Source: Streptomyces sp. P3 (GTDB lineage: Bacteria > Actinomycetota > Actinomycetes > Streptomycetales > Streptomycetaceae). Taken from it: a DNA stretch of 64,000 bases. Positions 18,246 to 28,002 of this stretch are shown one piece after another. The first letter of the stretch is position 1; every line of letters starts with the position of its first letter. The stretch is from contig NZ_CP028369.1 in NCBI RefSeq assembly GCF_003032475.1, forward strand, positions 9,300,001-9,364,000. The letters run 5' to 3'. The notes below the pieces were generated by a model that searched no databases, had not been told where the DNA came from, and saw only the letters and a list, made by a program, of their open reading frames with translations. The position numbers and the translations under genes were made by a program.

Positions 18246-18812
18246 GTGCCGATCGTGATCGTCAAGACCGCCCCATCGGCCCAGCAGGACGCCCCATCAC
18301 GCGAGACCACCGAGCACTGGCTATGGGCCGCCGCCCCGGACGCCCCCCTGACCGAGGACGACCATCCCTGGAGCGGCAAGTGGCTCTGGTTCACCCCGCT
18401 CAGCCTCCTTGACCGCTCCTGGGCCACGATCCGCACCGCAACCGAAGACGGCCTTCTCGGCTACCGCAGCAAGGCGGCCACGCTCATCAACACCCGCACC
18501 AAAAGCGACGACACCCGCCGTCCCATCTGCGTCTACACCCGAGACTGGCGCAACATCGACGACGTCCAACGCGTCCTGACCAGCCTGCGGGCCCTCGGCA
18601 TCGTCGACGTCCTGCTCTACAAGACCGACAGCGACACCCACAACGGCCGCTACGGCACCGGCGCCAGCACCTTCGTAGCGCCCGCCACCAAGATGAAACT
18701 GATCATCCCCAAGCGCACCCGTGAAGCACTCGAGCATCAGCACGCTGCACGCGCCCAGGCCCGCAGGACTGCCGCGGCCCGCAGGAAAGCTCCCGTGCCG
18801 AAGCGCACCTGA
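18246..18812 (+). CDS. DUF1917-like / putative phosphothreonine-lyase-domain protein
   Basis: A 188-residue soluble protein divergent from the pPIWI-RE island. The block EHWLWAAAPD, SGKWLWFTP, DRSWATIRTATEDGLLGY, ICVYTRDWRNIDDVQRVL and LLYKTDSDTHNGRYG resembles a widespread small family annotated in actinobacteria as putative phosphothreonine lyase domain (DUF1917-related). No enzymatic activity is established to my knowledge. The last 30 residues are Arg/Ala/Lys-rich and might bind nucleic acid. It shares an AT-rich divergent promoter region with the island, which suggests common control. Confidence 0.6.
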   Translation: MPIVIVKTAPSAQQDAPSRETTEHWLWAAAPDAPLTEDDHPWSGKWLWFTPLSLLDRSWATIRTATEDGLLGYRSKAATLINTRTKSDDTRRPICVYTRDWRNIDDVQRVLTSLRALGIVDVLLYKTDSDTHNGRYGTGASTFVAPATKMKLIIPKRTREALEHQHAARAQARRTAAARRKAPVPKRT

Positions 18813-18952
18813 GCAGGCTTCCTGTGCTTGCGTGCTGAGAGAACAGGCGTCGCTGCGAAGCCCGGCCACAGAGCGGGCGAAGTATCCGACATCACGTGCA
18901 GCAGCGCTGCCGTTTCCCCGGTGCGCAGAGCGGGTGCTTCGCTACGCACGAC

Positions 18953-20023
18953 TCAAGGGACAAGAGCGCCGGCGGGCAGGGTCAGGCCGAGCCGGGGCAG
19001 GCGTCCGGCGTGCGCGCGCAGATGCCGAGCCTCGGCCAGCATCACGGGGGCGAACACGCCGTCCCCGGGCGGGTGGGTCGTCAGACGGTGGTGGGCGCGG
19101 GCGCCGGCCAGCAGGGGGCGTGCCCAGGCAGGCACAGCGTGCAGAGGACAGGACCGATGGCCTACCCCATGGAGCTTGATGGCGCAGACGTCGCCGGTGA
19201 TGTCGAGGTCGCGGGTGAAGCGCAGGCTGCCCAGGCCGGCCCGGGTGAAGGCCAGCACACTCAGCGCTGCGGCGATGAGCGGGTGCGCGAGAGCGGCCAG
19301 AGCGGCGGCCTCCTGGGACGCGATCTCGATGGCAGGGGCGGCCTGGACCAGCTGCGCCGTTGCCAACGCACCGATGCAAGGGTGAGCCGGCCGCCCGGGC
19401 CTCATCGCCGCCGCCCTGGTCCCCCGCGGCGGCCGGGCGGGTGAGGACCGCCCCGCAGCCACCGCCAGCGCCGCCGGTCCCGGCATCGCCGGCGCAGCAG
19501 GAGGGAAGGACGGGCGCGCGGGTATCGGTCCCGGCTCGGAGAGAAGGGCCTCGAACTCCTCTCGGCCGCTGATACGGCGCTCCACGCGGGCCAGCGCCGG
19601 CGGCAGCCCGCGCGGGGGCTTTTGCCACAGCAGGGTCAGCTGAGCTCCCGTCAACTCGCGCCAGGCGAGCAACTGGTCGATGCGCCGGATGGTCAGCAGA
19701 TGGGCCCGGGTGACCACAACGTGCCGCACCCCGGTCGCGACACCCCAGGCAGCCGCGGCGAGCCAGGCCGCGTTCACCGAGTCCAGCCACACATCGGGGG
19801 AGTGGGGCCCGGGGGCCAGCCGCTTGCCCAGCGCATACAGCATGTCGTGCGCCAGCGCGGCCGGGCTGCCGCTGGCCGGCGTCGGCTGCACAGTGATGCG
19901 GCCTTCTGCGGGCCGGTGGGCCTGCAACGCCGCCCGTGTATAGAACAGGTCGTCCCGCTCGTCCACCACGACCGTCACGTCGCCATAAGCCAGCGCCACC
20001 GCCGCTCCCTTCCGGCCGGGCAC
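18953..20023 (-). CDS. Third gene of Tni-type module, unrecognised
   Basis: A 356-residue protein encoded 97 nt after the TniB-like gene on the same strand, with GTG as likely start. The N-terminal half has alternating strand/helix sequence with HVVVTRAHLLTIRRIDQLLA, which resembles the Walker B/sensor portion of a MuB-like ATPase but has no Walker A. A Pro/Ala-rich linker follows (about 165-225). The C-terminal part (LAHPLIAAALSVLAFTRAGL, then RDLDITGDVCAIKLHG, then CPLHAVPAWARPLL) loosely recalls the strand arrangement of tyrosine recombinases without the catalytic Arg-His-Arg-Tyr set. No TniQ-type zinc finger is seen. Position suggests a transposition accessory or target-selection role, which is inference. 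Confidence 0.6.
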   Translation of the reverse strand: MPGRKGAAVALAYGDVTVVVDERDDLFYTRAALQAHRPAEGRITVQPTPASGSPAALAHDMLYALGKRLAPGPHSPDVWLDSVNAAWLAAAAWGVATGVRHVVVTRAHLLTIRRIDQLLAWRELTGAQLTLLWQKPPRGLPPALARVERRISGREEFEALLSEPGPIPARPSFPPAAPAMPGPAALAVAAGRSSPARPPRGTRAAAMRPGRPAHPCIGALATAQLVQAAPAIEIASQEAAALAALAHPLIAAALSVLAFTRAGLGSLRFTRDLDITGDVCAIKLHGVGHRSCPLHAVPAWARPLLAGARAHHRLTTHPPGDGVFAPVMLAEARHLRAHAGRLPRLGLTLPAGALVP

Positions 20024-20120
20024 CTGCCGCGGATGTGGAGACGCCAGGCCCGTCTGCGCGGCGCACCAGGTTGTCGGCGGCGGCCCGTGCGCCGGGCCGC
20101 CGCCCCTTGTGCGGCCGCTG

Positions 20121-20894
20121 CTACATGCCGCCCAGCTTGCTGTACACCCAGTTGACGAGGTCCTGCTTGACCTCGGTCAGGCCCTTCATCTTCATGCCGT
20201 TGAGCATGTGCTTGGTGATGGTGGCCCAGTTGCGGAAGTTGCCGTGTGCCGCGGCCCGGTCGATGTTGCGGATCATCTGCGGGGCCACCTTGGCCCACAG
20301 GGAGTGGAACGCCGGCAGCGTGGCGACGACCTCGTCCTCGGGCATGCGGGTGAACTTCTGCCAGATGAAGATCCGTGACGCCAGCATCGGTTCACGCTTG
20401 AGGACCTTGTAGCAGTTGTCGCCGCCGGCGAAGATCACCGCGATGTCGGTGTTGCGGTCGTCCCACAGATGGCGCCAGTACTCGAACGAACTGCGGCCCA
20501 TCCACTGGGCCTCGTCGCACACCAGCACGCGGAACGTCTGCGACAGCGTCTCCTTCAGGAGGGTGTCGAATTCGATCGGCCGGGTCGGCGGTTCCCCGGG
20601 CAGCCCCAGGGCGTTAAACAGTCCGTGGCGGATGTCGCGCGGGGTTGGCCCCGAGCGCAGCTCCAGGCGGTAGGTGTTGTCGGGGGCGATCTTGCGCAGC
20701 GCCGAGTTCACCGACATCGTCTTGCCGTATCCGGCCGATCCGTAGGCGACCATCATGGCCTTGGCGTCGATCGTCGCCTGGACGTCGTCCAGGGTCGTCA
20801 TGAGCGTGTCGGTGGCCACCAGATGCGCATCGAGGCGGTGGAAGTGGTCCTCGTCCTCCGCGGGAAGCCTGCCGTAGTCCATGTCGCCGCTCAC
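20121..20894 (-). CDS. TniB-like AAA+ ATPase (transposition target protein)
   Basis: A 257-residue AAA+ ATPase of the MuB/TniB/TnsC group. Walker A YGSAGYGKT lies at about residues 51-59 and Walker B VLVCDEAQWM at about 124-133. The role in the family is ATP-dependent binding of target DNA and recruitment or activation of the DDE transposase. The start ATG overlaps the tniA stop (ATGA), so expression is coupled. The length is close to usual TniB size, and no TniQ-interacting extension is apparent. Confidence 0.85.
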   Translation of the reverse strand: MSGDMDYGRLPAEDEDHFHRLDAHLVATDTLMTTLDDVQATIDAKAMMVAYGSAGYGKTMSVNSALRKIAPDNTYRLELRSGPTPRDIRHGLFNALGLPGEPPTRPIEFDTLLKETLSQTFRVLVCDEAQWMGRSSFEYWRHLWDDRNTDIAVIFAGGDNCYKVLKREPMLASRIFIWQKFTRMPEDEVVATLPAFHSLWAKVAPQMIRNIDRAAAHGNFRNWATITKHMLNGMKMKGLTEVKQDLVNWVYSKLGGM

Positions 20895-22486
20895 GCGTTC
20901 TCCTCAGGGGTGTCGTTTTCCGGCCCGTCCGCGGCCGGCGGGATCGGGCGCGCCCAGCCGTCCGGGACGGGCTGGTGCGGGATGTAGTCGGGATCGGCCC
21001 GCCGCAGGTCCGCGGCGTCCGATTCGGCAAGTTCTGCCTCGGCCTCCGCCTCGGTCAGCGCACCCAGACGCTCGGGCGGGGTGGCGGTGGTGACGGCCTC
21101 GAAGCGCTCGCGGCGCAGCCGGGCGGCGGCCTTCATGTCCGCGCGAAGCCGCCGCGCCTTGGCGGTGCGGGCTTTGCGGACCTTGTTGACCTGCTCCTCG
21201 CTGGCCGCCTCGGCCAGAACGGCGCTGCCCAGGTACGCACCCTTGAGGTCGAAGACCTCGATGGTCGTGTCGTGGTGGGGCAGGTGGCGCACCACCACGT
21301 GGATGCCGGCCTGGCCGACCATCCAGGGGGCGATGTAGTGGCGGTTGCGCCACTGCACGCCCTGCGTGGTGATGGTGCGGGTGCGTCCGTCGTCCTCGAG
21401 CCCGAAATGGGCCAGCTGTTCGGCGGCAACGTCGTGCAGGGGAGTGGGGTCGCTCGACCACGCCTCCATCGGGGTGCGGCCGCCCAGCGCCCTGGGCTGG
21501 TGCTCGGTGTTCCACCAGTGCACCCACTTCAGCAGCAGTTCCACGAACGCCTCGAAGGAGAGCGCGGGCTCGTCCGGATCCGCGGTGCGCCCGCCGGTGA
21601 GAGTCTGCCGGTGCACGTAGCGCGGCATGGAGACGAACAGCATGTCCTCGACTGCACCGTTGAGCGCCTCGATGGTGCCCTTCAGATGCGGGCTGTAGGC
21701 CGGGAGATCGACGACGGGCACGGCGAAGGCGCCCAGGGCCGAGGCCACGGTGGCACACAGGAACTCCTTGCCGCGGTCCACCCGGATCAGGCCCGGCAGG
21801 CCGCCGGCCGGGCCGAAGGGCTCGGCACGGTCCAGGGCCATCCGCAGGGCCGCCAGCACCGCATCCGCGCTGGGTGCGTGGGGCGTCACGGCCACCCCTG
21901 TGATGACTTTGGTGCGGCAGTCGATGAACCAGGTCACCCAGGGCTGCACGAGTTGGTCCTCGAGCAACACCCGCACGGGCACACACTTGTGGTCGCCCTC
22001 CCAGGCGGCGTTGCGATGCGTGGCAGGGCGCTGCCCGAACACATCGAAGGCCCGCCGGGCGGCCTCCCCCTTGGCGAGCCCGGCCCGCTCCCCGGGCGTC
22101 AGGTCCCGGCGCAGCGCCCGGTGGATCGTCGACAGCGACGGGGCCGCAGGCAGCCGGGGATCGTTCAGGGCCCGCTGCTTCAGCTCGCGGTGCACGGCGG
22201 AGGCGTTGCCTCCCCACAGCACCAGCAGGCGCCGGATTTCCGGCGTGACGCTGAACCGTGTCCGGTCCGCCGCGTCGACGTGGCCGGTGGCGCGCGCCTT
22301 GGCGACCCACCGCCACACCGCCCGCTCCGAGCGGCCCACGGCCGTGGCGACCAGCTTCACGTGCGCGCTGGTCAGCTCGCCGCTCTGGTCCAGCGACAGC
22401 AGGCGCGGCAGCGCGGCCAGCCGCCCCGAGCGGGCGGTGAAAACCGCTTTCTCGGCACCCTGCGTGCCGGCAGAAGAGTCACTCAT
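20891..22486 (-). CDS. TniA-like DDE transposase (Mu-type integrase core)
   Basis: A 531-residue transposase. The N-terminal helix-turn-helix region (SAHVKLVATAVGRSERAVWR) precedes an RNaseH-fold rve core: first Asp in WEGDHK near residue 165, second in IRVDRGKEF near 236, and Glu in LKGTIEALNG near 271, so the D-to-E spacing is about 35. The Mu-type C-terminal beta-barrel follows (GVQWRNRHYIAPWMVGQ, near 375-400), then a basic segment. All catalytic residues are present, so it may be active. AAGGAAC precedes the ATG. It acts with the downstream TniB. Confidence 0.9.
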   Translation of the reverse strand: MSDSSAGTQGAEKAVFTARSGRLAALPRLLSLDQSGELTSAHVKLVATAVGRSERAVWRWVAKARATGHVDAADRTRFSVTPEIRRLLVLWGGNASAVHRELKQRALNDPRLPAAPSLSTIHRALRRDLTPGERAGLAKGEAARRAFDVFGQRPATHRNAAWEGDHKCVPVRVLLEDQLVQPWVTWFIDCRTKVITGVAVTPHAPSADAVLAALRMALDRAEPFGPAGGLPGLIRVDRGKEFLCATVASALGAFAVPVVDLPAYSPHLKGTIEALNGAVEDMLFVSMPRYVHRQTLTGGRTADPDEPALSFEAFVELLLKWVHWWNTEHQPRALGGRTPMEAWSSDPTPLHDVAAEQLAHFGLEDDGRTRTITTQGVQWRNRHYIAPWMVGQAGIHVVVRHLPHHDTTIEVFDLKGAYLGSAVLAEAASEEQVNKVRKARTAKARRLRADMKAAARLRRERFEAVTTATPPERLGALTEAEAEAELAESDAADLRRADPDYIPHQPVPDGWARPIPPAADGPENDTPEENA

Positions 22487-22886
22487 ACGGTCTGTTCCTT
22501 ACATGAATGCGAATCGCGGAAGCACGACAAGTGCCTTGTTTTCTCGGGGAGTTGGCGGTTTCTGGGCAGGACTGTGCGGGCGCCGCCGGCCCTCAGGGCC
22601 GTGACGCGGCGTCATGCCAGGGAAGGCGGGGCACGGCGCCGTCAGTCCGCGCCGGGTGCGAGCGTTCAGCAACTGCGTTGGAAGGGGGGCGTGTTCCTCG
22701 ACGGCCCGGCTGCTCCAAGGAAGAGCACTCTTGCGCCGGGATGCCGGGCAGAACCCGGCACAGGCGCGGCGTCGTCGGGTGGGCGGCTGCGGTCGGCGCT
22801 GAGTCAGTTGCTGTCAGCGCCGGCCGCCGGCATGCAGGGGCGTGTGCCCTGTGATGCGCCGGAAAGGGTCGGTTTGGCAGTACTGC
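22487..22886. other. 400-nt gap upstream of tniA
   Basis: No gene is supported here. It lies between the tniA start and the sbcC stop and is where one transposon end should be if the module ends beyond tniA. I found no convincing TGT-ending terminal repeat or clustered transposase-binding repeats by eye. Confidence 0.4.
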
Positions 22887-25800
22887 TCAGGTGTTTTCCA
22901 GCAGGCGCCCGATCGCGTCCTGGATGGCTTCGGTGGTTTCTTGCGGTGTGAGCCAGGCGGCGGTGGAGCCCTGGTCGGTCTTGTGGACGAGCAGGACGTC
23001 GTCGACGACATCGGCTACCGGGAACAGGTGGCTGATGACGATGACCCTCGTGTCCTGGGCCACGCTGTCGCTCAGGACGGCGAGGGTGTCGCCCAGGCGG
23101 ATGTTGTCCAGCGAGCCGAAGCCTTCGTCCAGGAACAGGCTTTCCAGCTTGCTGTGGCTGGTGTTGTGGAGTTCGACGAGCGCCAGCGCCAGCGCGAGGG
23201 AGGTCTGGAAGGTCTCTCCGCCGGAGAGGGTCTCCGGCTCGCGCGCGTGATTGGTGGCGCGGTCAACGATCTGGAAGTCCTCGGTGAACCCGTAGTCGCC
23301 CATGGAGATCTGCCGGAGGATCCTGCTGCCGTGCCTTAGCAGCGCATGGGTGCGCTGATCGGTGAGATAGGTGAGGAACCTCCCGTCGGTGAGCTGTTCG
23401 CTCACGTTCTTCCACACCGCGGCCTGCCGGTGGGCATCTGTGAGGGCGGTGCCCAGCGCGTCGGCGTAGGGGATTTGGGACCGCGCGGTGCTCAGGTCGG
23501 TCTTGGCCTTGTCGTGCGCGGCTTCGGCTTGGATGGTCTTGCGGCTGAGCGGGTCGAGAACGGCGGGGGCGAGCAGGTCGCTCTTCTCGGGCACCGAGAA
23601 GCCGGGTTCCTGGTCTGTCTCGTCGGCGGGGGCGCCGGCTTGGCGGATCAGCTCCTTCTCGAATGCGCGGACCTCGTCGACGGCGTGCTGCGCGGCCTGC
23701 CCGAGCGTGCCGGTCAGACGCTGATGCAGCGAGGCGAGGGCCATGCAGTAGGTGTCGACGGCGGCCAGGTCGCCTGCGTCCGGGACAGGAGGCAGGTCGG
23801 GGGATGCCTTGGCCTCGAGAAGGCCTGCGGCCTCGGTGGCCGTGTCCGCCCAGCGCTCCAGCTGCTTGATGAGATTGCGTGTGGGGGTCTCGATCGTGCG
23901 CCGGCGGCGTGCCTCCAGGGCCTGGAGGTTTTCGCTGTGCAGCGTGAGGGCCTGCCGGGCGTCGTCACGCTCCAGTGTCCTCTGCTCGAGCCGTTCGAGG
24001 CGCTGGCCGGCCGCCTCCTGCGCGGAGGCGATGTCTTGCAGGGAGGGTAGTTGTGACGGGGAGGGCTGGGCGGGGCGGATGGAGGGCGGCAGTTCGCCGA
24101 CCTCCGTCAGCAGACTCGCCAGCTCGGTCTCGTACTGCAGCCGGGTCTTGTCCAGCCGTTTGCGTTCACGCTGCAAGCGGCCGCGCTGGCGTTTGAGCTC
24201 GGCCCGGGCCGCCTCGTGCTCGGCCTGCGCCGCCCCCAGCTCCGCCTGGGCGCTCGTGTGGGCTGTGAGGGCCTCACCCTCCGCGTCGCGCAGCGGCTGG
24301 GCAAGTCCTTTGACCGCACGGGTGATCTCCGCCCGGCCTACTGGTTCGCCCTCGGCAAGGGCGTGTGCCTGAGCCGTCGTCTGCCGGCCCAGCGTGTCCA
24401 GGGCGGTGGCCGTGGCAGGAGCACCGGCTGGGTGTACCGCGTCCACCAGCTCCTGCACCTGGAGCAGCGCCGCGTCCATGCGCTCGCGGGCGGCCAGGTG
24501 TCCGCGGCGGTGCTTTTCGACCTTCCGCTCGGTTGCCTTCAGCTGGGCGGCCGCCTCCGTCTTGGCAACGACCGCCGTTTCGACGGCGTTCGAGCGTGTG
24601 GTGACCTTGCGTCTGGCCTGAGTAAGCGCCTTGCCGTCCAGCAGCGGCGGGGGAGTGAAGTCGCTCGGGAGGGGCTGGGCGCACACCGTGCAGGCGTCCC
24701 CGGGCGCCAGACCAGCACCCGCCGCGGGGGCCGCTTCCTTGCGCTGCAGCGCTGCGAGGTCGTCCTGGGCTGCTTCCAGAGCGCCGCGCAGCTTCTTCAG
24801 CTCGCTCTCCAGGCTGGCGCTGTGGCCGCGCTGTTCCTCCACCGTCTCGAGCGTCGTGCGCTGAGTCTGCAGATGCCCGGCCGCGGTGTTGGCCTCCTGC
24901 AGCGCTGCCCGGACGGCCTCCTGGATCTGGTCGGTGTGCGTGCGTGCCTCGCTCACCATGCGCTCGGCCCGGCCGGCGGCCTCGACGAGGGCCGCCTTGC
25001 GCTGCTCGTGCTCTTCCAGTTCCTGTCGTGCCTGCGTGTGCTCCTGTTCGTGCTCGTTGTGCTGCTCCTGCTCCTGCTTCAGCCGCTGTTCGACGGCGTC
25101 CAGGCCGGCTGCACGCTCCGGCAGGCGGGACAGGACAGCGAACGCGCTGGACAGGGAGCGGAGCGTGTCACCGGACTGTGCGGCCGTATCCAGGGCGCCC
25201 TGTGCCGCCTCCAGTTTCTCGGTCAGGTCGCGTCCGGTGGTCTCCTGTTCTGCTGCCTCGGCATCGAGTTCCCTCTTCTTCCGGGCCAGCGCGGCCATCG
25301 TGATGCTCGCATCCGCAACAGCACGCTCACGCAGCAGTCGCGCCGCTTTGTCCAAGCCCGTCTTGCGGTGCTTGTGCTCGACGGCCCGGCTCTGGGCCGC
25401 GCGCAGCGCATCCAGTCGCTCGCGCCGACGGGCCGCGATACCCCGGGTGCGTTCCAGGTCCAGCAGCGCCTGGGAAGCGGCAGCATGAGGATCCGGCAGG
25501 AGAAGCGCGCGGGCCCTGGTCCCCTCGGTGATCTGCGTATTCAGGCGCTCCAGTCGCACGCCGGCCCGCTTGCGTACACGCTCGAGCTCGTTGATGCCGA
25601 AGATGTGCCGCAGGATGTCGGCACGCATGGCCTTGGGGGCCTTGAGGAGGGTGTCGAACTTCCCCTGGCGCAGCAGGACCGTGCTGACAAAGCCGTCCCA
25701 GTCCAGTCCGATGATCCGGGTCACCGCCTGCGTCACCGCGGCCTTGCCGTCGACCTGCAAGTCGGCGCTGTCTTCGGCCAGGGGCTCGAGCAGGGCCTGC

Positions 25801-26099
25801 GGCCTTTGCTTGCGGTCCGCATGCAGGGTGCGGCGCACACTCCACTCGCGGCCGTTCGCCGAGAACTCGAATGCCACGTCCATGCTGGGGCATCCCTTGC
25901 CGATCAGCTCGTAGGCGGCCTTGGGGTCCTTGGACCACGAACACGTCCCGTACAGGGCGAAGATGATCGCCTCGAGGATGGTGGACTTGCCCACGCCGGT
26001 GTTGCCCAGAATGGCGAGCAGGCGTTTGCCGGTGAAGTCGATGCTGCAGGTGCCGGCGTAGCTGCGCACTCCCGTGAGGGTGAGCCGCAAGGGCTTCAC
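22887..26099 (-). CDS. sbcC: SbcC-like SMC/Rad50 nuclease ATPase
   Basis: A 1,070-residue Rad50/SbcC-type ATPase. Walker [11 protein letters not shown] is at about residues 30-39; long heptad-rich coiled coils flank a zinc-hook CTVC at about 466-469; the ABC signature [10 protein letters not shown] is near 959 and Walker [15 protein letters not shown] near 990, with the switch histidine in VISHLF. In the family it forms a tetramer with SbcD that opens hairpins and cleaves protein-blocked DNA ends. The ATG overlaps the stop of the preceding 78-residue partial SbcC gene. Its place among mobile and nuclease genes suggests an accessory copy rather than the housekeeping one; that is inference. Confidence 0.88.
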   Translation of the reverse strand: MKPLRLTLTGVRSYAGTCSIDFTGKRLLAILGNTGVGKSTILEAIIFALYGTCSWSKDPKAAYELIGKGCPSMDVAFEFSANGREWSVRRTLHADRKQRPQALLEPLAEDSADLQVDGKAAVTQAVTRIIGLDWDGFVSTVLLRQGKFDTLLKAPKAMRADILRHIFGINELERVRKRAGVRLERLNTQITEGTRARALLLPDPHAAASQALLDLERTRGIAARRRERLDALRAAQSRAVEHKHRKTGLDKAARLLRERAVADASITMAALARKKRELDAEAAEQETTGRDLTEKLEAAQGALDTAAQSGDTLRSLSSAFAVLSRLPERAAGLDAVEQRLKQEQEQHNEHEQEHTQARQELEEHEQRKAALVEAAGRAERMVSEARTHTDQIQEAVRAALQEANTAAGHLQTQRTTLETVEEQRGHSASLESELKKLRGALEAAQDDLAALQRKEAAPAAGAGLAPGDACTVCAQPLPSDFTPPPLLDGKALTQARRKVTTRSNAVETAVVAKTEAAAQLKATERKVEKHRRGHLAARERMDAALLQVQELVDAVHPAGAPATATALDTLGRQTTAQAHALAEGEPVGRAEITRAVKGLAQPLRDAEGEALTAHTSAQAELGAAQAEHEAARAELKRQRGRLQRERKRLDKTRLQYETELASLLTEVGELPPSIRPAQPSPSQLPSLQDIASAQEAAGQRLERLEQRTLERDDARQALTLHSENLQALEARRRRTIETPTRNLIKQLERWADTATEAAGLLEAKASPDLPPVPDAGDLAAVDTYCMALASLHQRLTGTLGQAAQHAVDEVRAFEKELIRQAGAPADETDQEPGFSVPEKSDLLAPAVLDPLSRKTIQAEAAHDKAKTDLSTARSQIPYADALGTALTDAHRQAAVWKNVSEQLTDGRFLTYLTDQRTHALLRHGSRILRQISMGDYGFTEDFQIVDRATNHAREPETLSGGETFQTSLALALALVELHNTSHSKLESLFLDEGFGSLDNIRLGDTLAVLSDSVAQDTRVIVISHLFPVADVVDDVLLVHKTDQGSTAAWLTPQETTEAIQDAIGRLLENT

Positions 26100-26332
26100 G
26101 ATGCCTCCATCCCGGTGTCTTCCAGCGCGGTGCGCGGCAGTTCCTCAAAACCCCTGCTGTCCTTCGGCCACGGGCACCTCCCGTACAGGGCGAAGATGAT
26201 CGCCTCGAGGATGGTGGACTTGCCCGCGCCGGTATCGCCAGTGATGCCAGGCAGATGCTTGCCGGTGACGTCGATAGTGCTGGCGCCGGGGTAATTGCGC
26301 ACTTCTGTGAGGGTGAGCCGCACGGGCCTCAT
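26096..26332 (-). CDS. Mini-SbcC: stand-alone copy of SbcC N-terminal Walker A segment
   Basis: A 78-residue frame, aligned with the first about 60 residues of the next gene: [16 protein letters not shown] matches [16 protein letters not shown], Walker [10 protein letters not shown] is kept, and [12 protein letters not shown] is identical. It then diverges and stops. It overlaps the SbcD stop (26329-26332) and the SbcC start (26096-26099), each by 4 nt, so it sits exactly in the operon reading order. It is either a relic of a partial tandem duplication kept in frame or a small peptide that could interfere with, or assist, Rad50-type ATPase assembly. Codon use resembles its neighbours. Confidence 0.7.
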   Translation of the reverse strand: MRPVRLTLTEVRNYPGASTIDVTGKHLPGITGDTGAGKSTILEAIIFALYGRCPWPKDSRGFEELPRTALEDTGMEAS

Positions 26333-27573
26333 GACGCCTCCTTCCAGGGGTTTTCCAGCGCGGCGCGCAGCTGTTCCTCGGCAGGGACCGGGGTCAGCGT
26401 CTCGTCGTCGAGTTCGTTGAGCAGGTGGAGGAATGCGGTGACGGTCGACTCCGCGGCATCTGCGTCCACTCCCTCACGTGCCAGGTAGGCCCGGAATGCG
26501 TCGGGGAGTGCCGGCTCGTCGCTCAGGTCACCGTCCAGGACGGCGCTGACGGCCGCTTCCCGCGCCGGGGCGGCGTTGATGAGGATCGCGTTCGGGACGA
26601 TCTCGGCGATCTTCTGGCTGAGGAGCCCGTCGGGCTCCTCGCCGGTGATCGCCGGTTTGAGGAAGGTCCCGTCGTATTGGTCGGCCGTGGCCTTCAGTTC
26701 CTCGAGGGTCCCGGTGAAGTGGGTCAGCCGCCGGCCGCTGGAGAGCCGGCGCGGCAGCACCCGCACCGGCCGCCCCGGGTCGGCGTCGACGATCACGACG
26801 CTCTTGATCTCGTCGGCCTCGCCGAAGTCCATGGCAAGCGGGCTGCCCGCGTAGCGGGCGGCGAACTTCAGGCCCTCGATGGCCTGCGGGCGGTGGATGT
26901 GTCCGAGAGCGGCGTACGACACCACCGGAAGGTCTTCGGGAGGGGTTTCGAAGGCCTCGTCCACGGCCCGTTCGCTCGGGGAGGTCCTAGCGCCGGTGAT
27001 GAACACATGGGTCGTGAACAGCAGGATGTCCCGGTTGGGGTCGTATCCCTCGTGCAAGGCCTCCGTCAGTTCCCCCTGCAGACCGCGCATCGCCGCGGTG
27101 TAGTCGGCATACGACGTGCCGGAGGTGGAATCGTGCCGCCAGAACCGGTTCGGGTGCACGAAGGGCAGGACAGCCAGCCGGATGCGCTGCTCACCGCCGC
27201 AGGCCTCGAAGGTCATTACGCCCCCGTCGTGTGCTGGGCGGAGCCGGTCGACGAAGAACAGGCCCCGGCCGCAGGAGGGACCGCTCATGAAGTTGAAGAA
27301 CTCGAAGTAGTCGGGGGAGTCGTGGTTGCCGGCCAGGACCACGGTGGGGGCGATGGCGGCGAGTTCGCGCAGGGTGCGCATGGCGCGGAACATGTCCCGG
27401 ACGGTGGGACGGGAGGAGTGGAACAGGTCGCCGCTGTTGACGATCAGGTCCGGCTGGCTCTCCTGGGCGATGGCCACGATCTCGGCCAGGACGGCGTCGA
27501 AGTCCTCGTCGCGTGGATGCCCGTGCAGGATGTGGCCCAAATGCCAGTCGGAGGTGTGGAGCAGTCTGCTCAT
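26329..27573 (-). CDS. sbcD: SbcD-like Mre11 exonuclease subunit
   Basis: A 414-residue Mre11/SbcD-type calcineurin-like phosphoesterase. Metal-ligand motifs appear in order: SDWHLG (residues 8-13), GDLFHS near 48, GNHDS near 82, TTHVF near 187 and GHIHRP near 223, so all five are present and the Mn-dependent nuclease should be active. The C-terminal 130 residues form the capping and SbcC-binding part. It is the first gene of the sbcD / mini-sbcC / sbcC operon; all junctions are 4-nt overlaps. Confidence 0.88.
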   Translation of the reverse strand: MSRLLHTSDWHLGHILHGHPRDEDFDAVLAEIVAIAQESQPDLIVNSGDLFHSSRPTVRDMFRAMRTLRELAAIAPTVVLAGNHDSPDYFEFFNFMSGPSCGRGLFFVDRLRPAHDGGVMTFEACGGEQRIRLAVLPFVHPNRFWRHDSTSGTSYADYTAAMRGLQGELTEALHEGYDPNRDILLFTTHVFITGARTSPSERAVDEAFETPPEDLPVVSYAALGHIHRPQAIEGLKFAARYAGSPLAMDFGEADEIKSVVIVDADPGRPVRVLPRRLSSGRRLTHFTGTLEELKATADQYDGTFLKPAITGEEPDGLLSQKIAEIVPNAILINAAPAREAAVSAVLDGDLSDEPALPDAFRAYLAREGVDADAAESTVTAFLHLLNELDDETLTPVPAEEQLRAALENPWKEAS

Positions 27574-27644
27574 GCCTTCATGCGCCCTTCTGGAAGCGAG
27601 GCGTAGGAGGGCACCGGTGGTGCCTTATGAGCCCGGGACTGTAC

Positions 27645-27945
27645 ACCAAATTCCCTGGAGTAAAACTGGATGTCCCGAGTAGCTGTCGACATCCAGCATG
27701 GGTGAGCATCGGGTCACTCTCGAGAGGCGCATGCGACAGATGCAGGAGGCGGTCCGGCAGGCGCTCACGCAACACGATACTTTCCAAGTCTGCTTTCTAA
27801 GCTCGAATTTGACATCCGCCTGAGGCGTCTGAAACGTTCTTTGCGGGCTCAGCGATGCCCCGACACGGTCCAGTCGACGCCCGCGCCTACGGCGCCGAGT
27901 TCCGCCAAGGTGTGCCCACACGCGACCGGATCCATCAAGCGTCGG
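27645..27945 (+). pseudogene. Decayed tandem copy of the 5' part of the coiled-coil gene downstream
   Basis: The sequence from about 27650 parallels that from about 27955: a shared TGGA-TAAAACTG upstream element, then an ATG near 27699 reading MGEHRVTLERRMRQMQEAVRQ against MDEHLVALEKRMQQLQEALRQ. After ALTQHD the frame is lost, but nucleotide similarity resumes around GCGGGCTCAG and GACACG, extending to CAAGCGTC near 27945. It is a degenerate duplicate of the promoter and first 250-300 nt of the 28003 gene. Confidence 0.65.
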
Positions 27946-28002
27946 TCTTGGTAATTTACTGGAATAAAACTGGGAGCCCCGAGTGACTGCTAGCATGCGT
28001 GC

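Larger units (their letters stand above)
18953..22486 (-). mobile_element. TniA/TniB transposition module
   Basis: Three minus-strand genes in order tniA-tniB-unknown, with tniA and tniB overlapping by 4 nt, form a Tn5053/Tn7-related (Mu-like) transposition module. I could not find terminal inverted repeats by eye on either side, so the extent given is gene content only. The element may carry the pPIWI-RE island (left) and/or the SbcCD/nuclease locus (right) as cargo. Confidence 0.6.

Noticed and set aside
18813..18952. Search for a transposon end matching DNA upstream of tniA
   Set aside because: No inverted pair longer than a few bases was found by eye between this gap and 22487-22886.
24216..26294. 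692-codon plus-strand frame opposite sbcC
   Set aside because: Leu/Val-rich mirror of the coiled coil; no start context; sbcC motifs are complete on the minus strand.
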